64,000 bases of DNA from CAZLPZ01 sp964607245 (GCA_964607245.1 CAZSIB010000006.1:15975-79974); one strand, 5' to 3'; positions 17,382-25,562 are shown, counted from the first letter of the stretch. Notes: generated by a model not told the origin, from the letters alone. Program-made: numbers and translations.

Positions 17382-18668
17382 ATGATCAAAAATTTCATCA
17401 CTTTTTTCCTATTTGTTCTTTTGGCATTATCGACACAAATTAAACCCGCGCGGGCATTTTGTACCTATGGCGTGGAACCTTGGTCATGTTTAAATTTTGT
17501 TGACATGGATCCGTGGTGGATGTCCCAGGACTTTACCCAAGCGCAAAAAGATTTTTTAACAAACGATTTTTATGAAGATAAAATGGTCAATGAATTGTGG
17601 AAAGACCATATTGAACCCGCCCTCAAGGCCATGACCGCGCAAATGATTGGCGCGCGCGTGCATACCACCGGCATGATCGGCGGATTTATCGACGGCCAAT
17701 CCACGAATGACTATCAACTGGTGATGAAACGGCTGGAGGCCCAGGCCTTACGCGATTACACCCCCGGCGAGAACCTCTGCCGTTTTGGGACTGCGGTGCG
17801 GTCCGTGGCCGGATCGGCGGTGCGCAGTGACGCGGCGCTTTATGCGCTTGATGAAATGGCCGAGAATCGCCTCATGAACACGCGCGGTGGATCAACAGAT
17901 GGCGGCGCGGGGATGGATTTTGATGCCCGATTTAATCAATTCGCGCGGATTTACTGCAACCCCGGGGATAATAACGGGTTCATGAAGCAACTGTGCTATC
18001 CCAAAGATGACGCGCCGTTAAGCAAATCCGAACGCATGAACAAAGACATTGATATTGCGCGCACGCTGGATGCGCCGCAAACTTTGGACATCAATTTCAC
18101 CGATGATAAAATCACCCCCGATGAAGAAGACATTGCGGCCCTTGCCAGCAACCTTTACGCCCATGATATTTTTGAAAAGGCCCCGCCCGCCTTGTTCGAG
18201 GCCACGCCGGGGGATGCCAACAAACCGACCTATCTGGATTTACGCCAGGTGGCAGCACTCCGCAGTGTCGCAACACATAGCTTTAATGCTCAGGCGGCTT
18301 CCCGCGCGCGCGGAACGGAAGGCGCGGCAATGTTCCTCCGCAACGTTCTTGAAGAACTGGGCATGACCAAAGACGAAGCCAAACGTTACTTGGACGGCAA
18401 TAACGGCGAACCCAGTTACAACGCCCAGATGGAGATCCTCACCAAAAAAATCTATCAAAACCCGAATTTCTATACCAATTTGATTGATAAACCAGCAAAC
18501 GTGAAACGGCAAATTGCGGCTATGACGGCGTTTAATCTGGCCCAAGACCGCGATATGTACGAAAGTCTGGAACGCCAGGAAATGCTGCTCTCTCTTCTTC
18601 TGGAACTCGAAATCCGGCAAGAAATCGCCTTTATCAAAGAAGATAAAAACAGCACGGGGGCCAAATAA
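17382..18668 (+). CDS. Exported protein, paralogue 2 of a three-gene tandem family
   Basis: A 428-aa protein starting two bases after the previous stop, so it is coupled to paralogue 1. The signal peptide covers about residues 1-25 (FITFFLFVLLALSTQIKPARA). It shares with paralogue 1 the block around WWMSQDFTQAQKDFLTNDFY, the GMIGGFIDGQSTND and TPGENLCRFGT motifs, and the C-terminal EELGMTKDEAKRYLDG/SYNAQMEILTKKIYQNPNFY block. The last block is nearly identical also at DNA level, which suggests recent duplication or gene conversion. Cysteines are conserved at ENLCRFG, RIYCNPGDN and KQLCYP. Function unknown. Confidence 0.86.
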   Translation: MIKNFITFFLFVLLALSTQIKPARAFCTYGVEPWSCLNFVDMDPWWMSQDFTQAQKDFLTNDFYEDKMVNELWKDHIEPALKAMTAQMIGARVHTTGMIGGFIDGQSTNDYQLVMKRLEAQALRDYTPGENLCRFGTAVRSVAGSAVRSDAALYALDEMAENRLMNTRGGSTDGGAGMDFDARFNQFARIYCNPGDNNGFMKQLCYPKDDAPLSKSERMNKDIDIARTLDAPQTLDINFTDDKITPDEEDIAALASNLYAHDIFEKAPPALFEATPGDANKPTYLDLRQVAALRSVATHSFNAQAASRARGTEGAAMFLRNVLEELGMTKDEAKRYLDGNNGEPSYNAQMEILTKKIYQNPNFYTNLIDKPANVKRQIAAMTAFNLAQDRDMYESLERQEMLLSLLLELEIRQEIAFIKEDKNSTGAK

Positions 18669-19916
18669 TTGATCCGCGTGGCCTCAACCCTACGTCTGAT
18701 GGTCGTTTTGACCTTGATCCATATTTCCTCTGCCGTCGCAGGGGGTATGGGCGGCGGTGGCGGCATGGGAGGAGACAACCACCAACTGATCGACAGCACA
18801 TGGATTAAAGGTCTTCGGGCCATGACGGCGCAATTGATTGCGGCGCGCGTGCATGTCACCGGCATGATCGGCGGATTTATCGACGGCCAATCGATGAACG
18901 ATGCCCAACTGACTATGAAACAGCTTGAAGCCGAGGCTTTACGCGATTATACGCCCGGTGAAAACCTCTGCCGCTTTGGGACTCTTTCCCGTGGCCTGGG
19001 GGGCAGCAACGACCGCACACTCACCGCGAATGTCGCACTTCAAACAATTATGATGAACCGTGAGACACACAATAATCATCGTTCGCGTCCCTATGGCGAT
19101 CTCGATGATCTCGCACGGCTGCATAACCTGTCGACTCTCTATTGCAATCCGGGCGATAACGACCGGACGCCCGCCGCGTGCAACTGTGATCTTGCGGCGG
19201 GGACATGCGATGCAAGTGGCGGCCCCCTGGCCCAGCGCAGCAACCGCGACCTTGATTTCGCCCGGCTTTTTGATACACGCCTTACGCTCAAATTAAATTT
19301 AAGCGATGACAAACTAACCCCCGATGAACAGGACGTGTTGGCCTTTCTCTCTAATCTCTCGGCATTTAATACGATCCCCGCCATTCCCGCCCCGCAAATG
19401 AGTGCTGCCGCCTCACCTGTTGCCGCGAAAACATTCATGGATATTCGTGCCGTCGTCGCCAGTCGTAGTGTGGTGCGCAGCAGTCTTGCAGCCCAAATCG
19501 CCCGCCGCGCAGAAGGCACCGATGCCGCCGCGCCATTTCTTTTAAATGCGCTTGAGGAACTGGGGATGACCAAGGATGAGGCCAAACGCTATTTACGTTC
19601 GGAAGGGTTTGGCCTTGCCCGCAACGGCAGCGATGCGAGCGAAGTTGTGGCCCCCAGTTACGAGGCACAGATGGAAGTTTTGACCAAAAAACTCTATCAA
19701 AACCCAAATTTCTATACGAATTTAGTCGATAAACCCGCAAACGTGGACCGGACACGCGCCGCGATGCTGGCCACGCAACTGATGCAACGTCGCGATTTAA
19801 AAGAATCGCTCGACCGGCGCGAAATGCTGCTCTCGCAACTTCTGGAGCTCAGCATTCGGGATGAAGAAAAACGCATGAACAAGCGCATTGGCTACGCGAC
19901 ATCCAGTAAAAATTAA
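18669..19916 (+). CDS. Exported protein, paralogue 3 of a three-gene tandem family
   Basis: A 415-aa protein. The frame opens with TTG 18669 directly after the previous stop; GTG 18678 or ATG 18699 (MVVLTLIHISSAVA) are alternative starts. A short signal peptide ends at about AVAGG and is followed by GGMGGGGGMGG. It lacks the roughly 60-residue Trp-rich block present after the signal peptide of the other two, entering the shared region directly at GLRAMTAQLIAARVHVTGMI. It has four extra cysteines (ACNCDLAAGTCDASGG) and an insertion (RSEGFGLARNGSDASEVV) before the conserved SYEAQMEVLTKKLYQNPNFY block. It ends 12 bases before the convergent mnmH stop. Function unknown. Confidence 0.82.
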   Translation: MIRVASTLRLMVVLTLIHISSAVAGGMGGGGGMGGDNHQLIDSTWIKGLRAMTAQLIAARVHVTGMIGGFIDGQSMNDAQLTMKQLEAEALRDYTPGENLCRFGTLSRGLGGSNDRTLTANVALQTIMMNRETHNNHRSRPYGDLDDLARLHNLSTLYCNPGDNDRTPAACNCDLAAGTCDASGGPLAQRSNRDLDFARLFDTRLTLKLNLSDDKLTPDEQDVLAFLSNLSAFNTIPAIPAPQMSAAASPVAAKTFMDIRAVVASRSVVRSSLAAQIARRAEGTDAAAPFLLNALEELGMTKDEAKRYLRSEGFGLARNGSDASEVVAPSYEAQMEVLTKKLYQNPNFYTNLVDKPANVDRTRAAMLATQLMQRRDLKESLDRREMLLSQLLELSIRDEEKRMNKRIGYATSSKN

Positions 19917-19928
19917 ACCGATGGCCAA

Positions 19929-21005
19929 TTACGCCGCTAACGTGTGCGCCCGGACATCTTTCAGAATCTGTCCCGCCAACCCCGCCAAGGTCATATCATC
20001 CAAATTTTCAGGTGTATACCGCGCCATCACCCGCCGCCCTGCTGCCCGTAACTTAAGCGCCCGGGCATAAAGCGGATCATAGTGATGCATCAAAAGATCG
20101 TGAATAAGTGCGGGCCAGGCGGCCTGATCCACCATCTGCATCCAATCATCCATCCGCGCCCGCGGATGAAGCGGCGCAAGACCAGAAAGACGCGACCGCA
20201 CATCCATTGGTGCCAGAAAAAAATACGCATAGTCCCGCATCAAAAAATCAACCCGCGCGGTACGGTCCGGCATGATTTCAATGACGGGGCTCTGCTCAAT
20301 CATCCGGGTGATGTCGGGGGTCAGATGAATATCGCCGATGCGCCGCCCTTCATCCTCGATAAAAATGGGTTGATCCGGCGAAAAACGCCGCAAACTCCAG
20401 AACAAGCCCGTATCAAACGCCTTTTTCGATTGCGTACGGGCCCCCAGTTCCGCCCCCAACACCGACCCCTTGTGCCGCGCAAGCTGCTCAAGGTCAATCA
20501 CCTGCGCCCCTTGATCCCGTAAATGGTGCAAAATTTTTGTCTTGCCCGATCCGGTGGGGCCCGCGAGCACCACATACCGAAAGCGCACGGGCAGGATACT
20601 CAATTGTTTTAAAACCTCTGTGCGCCAGGCTTTATATCCCCCCTCAATCCGGAGGGCGTCCCATCCAATTTCGCGCAGCACAATCTGCATCGCGCCCGAC
20701 CGTTGCCCGCCCCGCCAGCAATAGACGAGGGGTCGCCAATTTTTAGGATAGTTCAAAAACATCGTCTCAACGGCGCGCGCGATATTGCGGGCCGTCAAAA
20801 TCGCGCCTGTCTTCCGCGCTTCAAACGGAGAAATTTGTTTATACATCGTGCCGATCTGCGCGCGTTCAGCGTCCGAGAGGACGGGCGCATTGATGGCCCC
20901 CGGAATATGATCCTCGGTATATTCAGCGGGCGCGCGCACATCCAATATCGCATCATACGACGATGCGTCGATGTCTGTCGGCAAAATTGTCCATGGTTTT
21001 GACAT
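19929..21005 (-). CDS. mnmH: tRNA 2-selenouridine synthase MnmH
   Basis: A 358-aa enzyme that converts 2-thiouridine to 2-selenouridine at the wobble position of some tRNAs, via a geranylated intermediate. The N-terminal rhodanese domain shows ILDVRAPAEYTEDHIPGAIN and the active-site cysteine in VYCWRGGQRSGAM. A P-loop GPTGSGKT and the IFIEDEGRRIGDI block follow, both typical of MnmH. I chose ATG 21005 (MSKPWTIL) with AAGG a few bases upstream, not the GTG at 21077, which would place a hairpin inside the coding region. No selD is seen in this window. Confidence 0.92.
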   Translation of the reverse strand: MSKPWTILPTDIDASSYDAILDVRAPAEYTEDHIPGAINAPVLSDAERAQIGTMYKQISPFEARKTGAILTARNIARAVETMFLNYPKNWRPLVYCWRGGQRSGAMQIVLREIGWDALRIEGGYKAWRTEVLKQLSILPVRFRYVVLAGPTGSGKTKILHHLRDQGAQVIDLEQLARHKGSVLGAELGARTQSKKAFDTGLFWSLRRFSPDQPIFIEDEGRRIGDIHLTPDITRMIEQSPVIEIMPDRTARVDFLMRDYAYFFLAPMDVRSRLSGLAPLHPRARMDDWMQMVDQAAWPALIHDLLMHHYDPLYARALKLRAAGRRVMARYTPENLDDMTLAGLAGQILKDVRAHTLAA

Positions 21006-21033
21006 GTTTGACCTTAAGCCCCATAAACAAAGA

Positions 21034-21066
21034 TCGGCTGGGGTGAATGTTGTCACCGCCAGCCGA
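21034..21066 (-). terminator. Predicted intrinsic terminator of the HTH/coiled-coil gene
   Basis: On the minus strand TCGGCTGG pairs with CCAGCCGA around an inner GGTGA/TTCACC stem. The stretch TCTTTGTTTA follows. It lies 42 bases beyond the stop of the gene at 21108 and before the mnmH start. Confidence 0.6.
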
Positions 21067-21107
21067 CCCGTTAACACCCAAGCAAGGAGACTCTCACATC
21101 AAACTTG

Positions 21108-21695
21108 TTAGGCAACCTTTTTGATCCCAGCCTTCAGACGTTCCCATAAACTGGGGCCCGCATCGGCCTGAGGACGCGTCGCAGAATCAGATCCCGTTGT
21201 TTGGTTTTGATTCTGCGACTGCTCTTTCAATTTCTTCATGCGTTCTTCAAGGGCCACACGGCGGGCGGCGTCTTTCGCATCGCGTTCCTTGATTTCGGCT
21301 TTTAATTCTTCGGCTTGTTTCTGGCTGTATTGGCTGGTGAGGAGCACCTGTTGCGCCTGTTTTTGCCACGAATCACGTTGCGATTTCATGTCTTCGAATT
21401 GGTCTTGGGCCGTATGCAGTTGATCCTCAAGGATACGAATACGCATCTTCAGGCGTTCGCTTTCCAACATCTCGGCCGCGCGTTGAAGTTCCGCCTTGAC
21501 CGCCTGGCTCATATCGGGTTTGTCGTCTTCCGCCGGGGCCAGTCCAAAGACGCGATCGAGTTCGGACAGATCGATCACGCGGCGCCCGGCCGCATCAATT
21601 TCAAAGGAGAGTTTCCCGGTGTTCATCGCCCGTTGAATGGTGGATTTTGACCGTCCGGTCATTTCTGCGGCACGTTGTGGCCCAACTTTGGACAT
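21108..21695 (-). CDS. HTH and coiled-coil protein, unknown function
   Basis: A 195-aa protein. Residues 1-50 form a small winged-helix/excisionase-like unit (VGPQRAAEMTGRSKSTIQRA, then a short wing with FEIDAAGRRVIDLSEL). Residues 65-165 are a long coiled coil (SERLKMRIRILEDQLHTAQD, QAEELKAEIKERDAKDAARR). The tail is Gln/Asn-rich, ending ERLKAGIKKVA. The same arrangement of DNA-binding head and coiled-coil body is seen in plasmid-type accessory partition or entry-exclusion proteins, but I cannot assign a family. It stands alone between mnmH and sapC, with its own terminator. Confidence 0.82.
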   Translation of the reverse strand: MSKVGPQRAAEMTGRSKSTIQRAMNTGKLSFEIDAAGRRVIDLSELDRVFGLAPAEDDKPDMSQAVKAELQRAAEMLESERLKMRIRILEDQLHTAQDQFEDMKSQRDSWQKQAQQVLLTSQYSQKQAEELKAEIKERDAKDAARRVALEERMKKLKEQSQNQNQTTGSDSATRPQADAGPSLWERLKAGIKKVA

Positions 21696-21837
21696 GGCGA
21701 TACAAAGCCTCCCCGAAAAGCGATTGAAGAACGTGAGACGAATTCTTGAAGTGGGTTTGTTTTAGCACAAGCCCCTTGGCCCCGCAAGATTTTGTTATTG
21801 AAATATCCACAGATTTCAAGAATACCAGCGACGCCTT

Positions 21838-22593
21838 TTACGCCGCGCGGCGCGGGTGCCGGGCCACATAAAGCCGCGCGAGGTCATCCCACCGGGCGGC
21901 CGAGAATAATCCAGCGTGAACGGGGGCAAGCCACCCCTGGCGGCGCCAGGTCAACACCACCTCATCCGGCAGGGCCGCCCATTTTTCGGGATCGATGACA
22001 CGAAATCCGGAAAATCGACGACTGGTCCCATCGGCCAGGGGAATTTCCGCGCTCCGCGCGACTAAAATCCCCGACGCCTCAAGCGCCGCACTGAATTCCC
22101 GCGTGGCCAGTGTGGCGGCATGAAAGGATTGGCAAAATTCGAGGGCGCCGCGGGTAAGCGGCGTGGGCGCCCCCGATTCATCAAAAAATGGTTCCGTGCC
22201 GGACGCGGTGTCACACACCCCCGGCGCTTGATCGACACAGAGCGCCATTTGATCGGTATCGTTGAGAGTGGCAAGTAAAAACGGATAGCGCCTTATATAG
22301 GCCGGGATATAGGCGTTCTGTTGCCAGGCCCCCTGCCCGTCAAGGAACAGGTTTTCTTTTTCAACGAGGCCCAACACGGCCACGGGCGTGGCGCTGGCAT
22401 CAGGCGAAAACACGAGCGGGTAATGTGCGGCCGCGTCAACCATTTCAAGCGCATTCACCGGCACCGCATGAAGCGACCGTGTGAAACCCAGATCCGCGCG
22501 TGCGCGCAAACCGAGATCACGATCCCGCGCGGCATCGAGCGGCACAGGATTCGTATAGAGAAGCGGTAAAGGAGAGGCCCCAGACGATGTCAT
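21838..22593 (-). CDS. SapC family protein
   Basis: A 251-aa protein of the SapC family, a proteobacterial family of poorly known role. The family was linked by name to peptide resistance and surface layers, and that link is weak. Visible family features are LPLLYTNPVPLDAARDRDLG near the start, HYPLVFSPDASATPVAVLGL, NLFLDGQGAWQQNAYIPAYI and RRYPFLLA. No signal peptide is present. Its ATG overlaps the ahpD stop by 4 bases, so it is the last gene of an ahpC-ahpD-sapC operon. Confidence 0.85.
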   Translation of the reverse strand: MTSSGASPLPLLYTNPVPLDAARDRDLGLRARADLGFTRSLHAVPVNALEMVDAAAHYPLVFSPDASATPVAVLGLVEKENLFLDGQGAWQQNAYIPAYIRRYPFLLATLNDTDQMALCVDQAPGVCDTASGTEPFFDESGAPTPLTRGALEFCQSFHAATLATREFSAALEASGILVARSAEIPLADGTSRRFSGFRVIDPEKWAALPDEVVLTWRRQGWLAPVHAGLFSAARWDDLARLYVARHPRRAA

Positions 22594-23144
22594 GCGACCG
22601 ACCGGAGAGGAGAGGCCGCGAGCGCCTGTTCACCGTCGATCACAGAAGCCGCGGCATGTACCACGGCCGCAATCCGCACGGCGGTTTGGATGGCGTCTTG
22701 CGACAATCCGGCCGACAAGAGATGTTGTTCATGGCTATCGATGCACATGCCACAGCCATTGACCGCCGAGACGGCAAGTGACCAGAGTTCAAAATCGGTC
22801 TTCTCGACGCCGGGATTAGCAATCACATTCATCCGCAGTTTCGCGGGCAAAGTCCGGTAGGCGTGGTTGCCCGCCAGATGAACAAAGCGGTAGTAAATAT
22901 TGTTCATCCCCATGATCGCGGCCGATGCCTTGGCCGCGTTTTGCGCAGCGTCGGAGAGATGTGTTGCCGCATCCGCCGCAACCGCACGAATGACATCCGC
23001 TTGACGAGCAGCGAGCGCCGAGGCCAGAAAACATCCCCAAAGCTGCTGTTCGCTTAAGCTTTCATCCGCAACAAGCGTGCCCAGGTTCAGTTTAATGTCC
23101 TTGGCATACTCAGGCAGCAATGATTTTAGGTGTTCAATTGACAT
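22590..23144 (-). CDS. ahpD: Alkyl hydroperoxide reductase AhpD
   Basis: A 184-aa thioredoxin-like adaptor with AhpD fold. It reduces AhpC and has weak peroxidase activity itself. The active site is C131-G-M-C134 with His138 in NGCGMCIDSHE, the CxxCxxxH pattern of the family. Length matches M. tuberculosis AhpD. It follows ahpC by 18 bases and is coupled to sapC. Confidence 0.95.
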   Translation of the reverse strand: MSIEHLKSLLPEYAKDIKLNLGTLVADESLSEQQLWGCFLASALAARQADVIRAVAADAATHLSDAAQNAAKASAAIMGMNNIYYRFVHLAGNHAYRTLPAKLRMNVIANPGVEKTDFELWSLAVSAVNGCGMCIDSHEQHLLSAGLSQDAIQTAVRIAAVVHAAASVIDGEQALAASPLRSVA

Positions 23145-23162
23145 GGCCTCGGCTCCTTTTAC

Positions 23163-23735
23163 TTAGGCTGCTTTTTTCTTGAGTTCTTTCGTAATCGTCG
23201 AATCGCCCACTTGGCGGTTACAGGCGCAGAGTTCATCGGTTTGGAGACCATCGAGAATCCGCAAGGTTTCCTTGGGGTTCCGCCCAACGTTCAGGTTGTT
23301 CACACTGACATGTTGGATGACGTTATGCGGATCAACAATGAATGTCGCGCGGTACGCCACACCCGATTTTTCACGCACGCCCAAACCGTCCACCAGGGAC
23401 CCATTCGTATCGGCAAAGGACCATTGATTGAGATTGTTCAAATCTTTGTGATCCCGGCGCCACGCGAGCTTGCAGAATTCGTTATCGGTCGAACCTCCCA
23501 AAACGACACAGTCGCGGTCCGCGAAATCATCATTCAGTTTGGCAAACTCGACGATTTCCGTCGGGCACACAAAGGTGAAATCTTTCGGATAGAAATAGAA
23601 TACTTTCCATTTTCCCTTAAAGCTGTCGCGCGTCACGGTTTCAAACGCACTTTGACCGTTTTCTTCCGGGTTCATAAATTTGGGTTTGACCCCTGTCACT
23701 GTAAATTCAGGCATTTGATCGCCAACACCAAGCAT
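23163..23735 (-). CDS. ahpC: Peroxiredoxin AhpC (mycobacterial type)
   Basis: A 190-aa 2-Cys peroxiredoxin that reduces hydrogen peroxide, organic hydroperoxides and peroxynitrite. The peroxidatic cysteine is Cys57 in FTFVCPTE. The C-terminal DELCACN motif supplies two cysteines (170 and 172), as in M. tuberculosis AhpC, which is reduced by AhpD rather than AhpF. The downstream ahpD fits that. An AAAGGAG Shine-Dalgarno lies 7 bases before the ATG. Confidence 0.96.
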   Translation of the reverse strand: MLGVGDQMPEFTVTGVKPKFMNPEENGQSAFETVTRDSFKGKWKVFYFYPKDFTFVCPTEIVEFAKLNDDFADRDCVVLGGSTDNEFCKLAWRRDHKDLNNLNQWSFADTNGSLVDGLGVREKSGVAYRATFIVDPHNVIQHVSVNNLNVGRNPKETLRILDGLQTDELCACNRQVGDSTITKELKKKAA

Positions 23736-24036
23736 GGTCGTTCTCCTTTCATGTTAAAAACAGCAAACCTTAACGTGAGCGCACTTTAGCACCCAAAATT
23801 TTCAATTGCAACAGAAAAAGGACTAAAAATATATCTATATTTAAGTTATTGATATTGAACATATTATTACAAAATTCGGCTCAAAATGGGGCAAATTTTA
23901 GCCCTGCGCCAAATTCGACAAACAGCATCATTCTCGGGTACAATAGGGGGACAGGGAAAAATAAATCGACAAAGCGCCCGATTTTGGGGGTTTGTTAAGA
24001 ATTTAATGTTATGAATAACAGGGTAAGGAGAAAACC
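23736..24036. other. Divergent intergenic region between ahpC and a small gene
   Basis: About 300 AT-rich bases with no credible gene. It must hold the ahpC promoter on the minus strand; I could not pick one confidently and saw no clear OxyR-type operator. On the plus strand TACAAT (23939-23944) with TTCGAC 19 bases upstream is a weak promoter candidate for the 67-aa gene. Confidence 0.4.
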
Positions 24037-24240
24037 ATGACACCTTTAAACGCACGTCTGGCCGGCGCGAAACCGCTTCAGGTCATGAAAGGTCCACAAA
24101 TGGGCGGCGGATTGATTGATGGGATTTGCAACAGCCTGGGCCATGCCGCCGATATGGCCGTGGATGCTGCAAGCCCAACGCGACGACACGACAGCAGTGT
24201 CGGCAGTCTTATTCACCAAGGCCCAAGTGGAATGGCCTAA
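24037..24240 (+). CDS. Small protein, 67 aa, unknown function
   Basis: The frame MTPLNARLAGAKPLQVM onward is short, but a near-perfect AAGGAG Shine-Dalgarno sits 7 bases before the ATG, which favours a real gene. The sequence is Gly/Ala/Ser-rich, contains one cysteine (GICNSLG) and a KGPQMGGGLIDG stretch, and has no signal peptide or membrane span. It precedes another small gene by 15 bases and may form a unit with it. Confidence 0.6.
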   Translation: MTPLNARLAGAKPLQVMKGPQMGGGLIDGICNSLGHAADMAVDAASPTRRHDSSVGSLIHQGPSGMA

Positions 24241-24255
24241 AGGATACCTTCAACC

Positions 24256-24549
24256 ATGACGGACACACGGTACGAACTGGGGCTATTACGCGATGGGGCC
24301 GTCATGCTGATGAGCAACCAAGCCTTTCGCGCGCCGATCAAGCGCGTCGAATTTTACCGCGATGTCAAATTATTGATGCTGGTCTATGACACCGATGCGG
24401 CCGAGGATACCGAACTCATGGACTATGAGCTGTCGGATCATGTGGCGGGAGTTGTGAAACAATCCGCGCATAATATCCTGGTCGTCGAGGCACAAGACCC
24501 CGAAAACCTGCACGGTTACGACGTTCCCCTGATTCAGGTTGGGGTTTAG
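24256..24549 (+). CDS. Conserved-looking 97-aa protein, unknown function
   Basis: A compact 97-aa soluble protein (MTDTRYELGLLRDGAVMLMS). Alternating hydrophobic strands (KLLMLVYDTD, NILVVEAQD) suggest a small alpha/beta fold. AAAGGA upstream of the ATG is a plausible ribosome-binding site. No cysteines, signal peptide or membrane span are visible. Function unknown. Confidence 0.65.
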   Translation: MTDTRYELGLLRDGAVMLMSNQAFRAPIKRVEFYRDVKLLMLVYDTDAAEDTELMDYELSDHVAGVVKQSAHNILVVEAQDPENLHGYDVPLIQVGV

Positions 24550-24595
24550 GACTGTTCGATCTGCTTCTTTCTTTTCTCCCTTTCTTCCTTTCCTT

Positions 24596-24670
24596 GTCAT
24601 CCCCGCAACAGCGGGGATCCAGTTCTTTCTTTTCTTTCCTTGTCTGGATTCCCGCTGTTGCGGGAATGAC
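24596..24670. repeat. Pair of inverted 27-base palindromic repeats
   Basis: Two 27-base units, 24596-24622 and 24644-24670, are reverse complements of each other with three mismatches. Each contains an inner palindrome of the CCCGCNNNAGCGGG type. Related units occur near 55891-56000 and 63279-63387, so this is a dispersed family of short palindromes of the kind found outside genes in many proteobacteria. Confidence 0.85.
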
Positions 24671-24905
24671 AGAGAAGTCCGTTTGGCTTTTATTCCCCCG
24701 TGGTTTTTGTGCAAAAGCACAAGGGAACAGCGCGCGCCGCCCTAACAAGTGTGGGCTGCCCGGTTTTGGGTGGAGGATTGGCCCCTTTATTCAGACGGTT
24801 GGATTTACCCAACACGCCTTGAAAAAAAAGCTTCCCCCTCTAGTCGTCGACTCCATTGAAACAGAGTATAAGCAAACAATCCCGAAATGTCAAGTATTAT
24901 TTTTA
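24671..24905 (-). repeat. Dispersed long repeat, copy A (candidate small RNA gene)
   Basis: This stretch matches 63388-63640 at both ends. Shared parts include GCTTTTATTCCCCCGTG, CACAAGGGAACAGCGCGCG, CTCCATTGAAACAGAGTATA and AATGTCAAGTATTATTTTTA; the middle differs in sequence and length. On the minus strand it has a near-consensus promoter and, 130-165 bases downstream, a 35-base hairpin (24693-24727) with outer stem TTCCCTTGTG/CACGGGGGAA. The loop differs from copy B but the stem is preserved. Reading it as a protein on the minus strand gives only a low-complexity frame running into the palindromes. A small RNA gene or a short mobile repeat are both possible. Confidence 0.7.
24865..24893 (-). 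promoter_or_regulatory. Near-consensus promoter in repeat copy A
   Basis: On the minus strand TTGACA (24893-24888) is followed by a 17-base spacer and TATACT (24870-24865). It points into the repeat and away from the hypothetical gene at 24951. Confidence 0.75.
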
Positions 24906-24950
24906 AAAAAGTGATGATTTTTGTGGTATTAGGAAGATAGGCCTAGAAAA

Positions 24951-25409
24951 TTACGGGGATACGGGTTTTGCCGACGCACGACCATCTAACACCTGGCGTG
25001 CTTTTTTGAGTTTTGAATCGGTTACAGATTCATATCGTGTTTTCAGGCTATTAATCGATTCGAGATTATCCAATACTTTGAATTCCGGCTGGTCCCCTGT
25101 TACAAGATCCCAAGCGCGTTGCAGTGCGCCCTGAAAACCCCCGGGACCGGATTTGGATAAAGCCCCACCCAAACTTTGGGCCCATCCTGTCATCGATATC
25201 GCCTGTGTGGCCGTATGAATAAAGGCAGCATCTGCCATTAATTGGCCACGTTGGTCTCGATCCAAATCATCCGGTGCACGACCATGAACAACAAGCCGCC
25301 ATGCCGCGTCATGTCCACACCCAGAAATACGACGCGCAGCAGCCCCGAAATCACGAAGTATATCGTCGTAATCTAGGCCGGTAAGCCTTTCAATGATCAT
25401 CTGCTGCAT
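24951..25409 (-). CDS. Hypothetical 152-aa protein
   Basis: A soluble, mainly helical protein (MQQMIIERLTGLDYDDILRD). AGGAG lies about 7 bases before ATG 25409, supporting expression. It has one cysteine (SGCGHD), a Gly-rich middle (LGGALSKSGPGGFQG) and a charged Lys-rich end. No signal peptide or known motif is visible. Composition is similar to its neighbours. Confidence 0.7.
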   Translation of the reverse strand: MQQMIIERLTGLDYDDILRDFGAAARRISGCGHDAAWRLVVHGRAPDDLDRDQRGQLMADAAFIHTATQAISMTGWAQSLGGALSKSGPGGFQGALQRAWDLVTGDQPEFKVLDNLESINSLKTRYESVTDSKLKKARQVLDGRASAKPVSP

Positions 25410-25562
25410 GAGTCACTCCTGTTTGTTTATCGGTATTTTACCTTTTATATATCGGTTATAAATCTGTTATCTTCCCCTGTCAAACTTATGTCCCGGCCCT
25501 ATTCCCTTGCGGGCAGGCCTGCGCTAAAGTTCCCCCAAGATCACCCTTTTAGAACAATAAAA

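Noticed and set aside
22863..23057. Cys/Arg-rich plus frames opposite ahpD
   Set aside because: They are shadows of a well-identified gene.
24370..24748. Minus-strand frames containing VIPATAGIQ-type peptides
   Set aside because: These are spurious translations of the palindromic repeats, commonly seen where such repeats occur.
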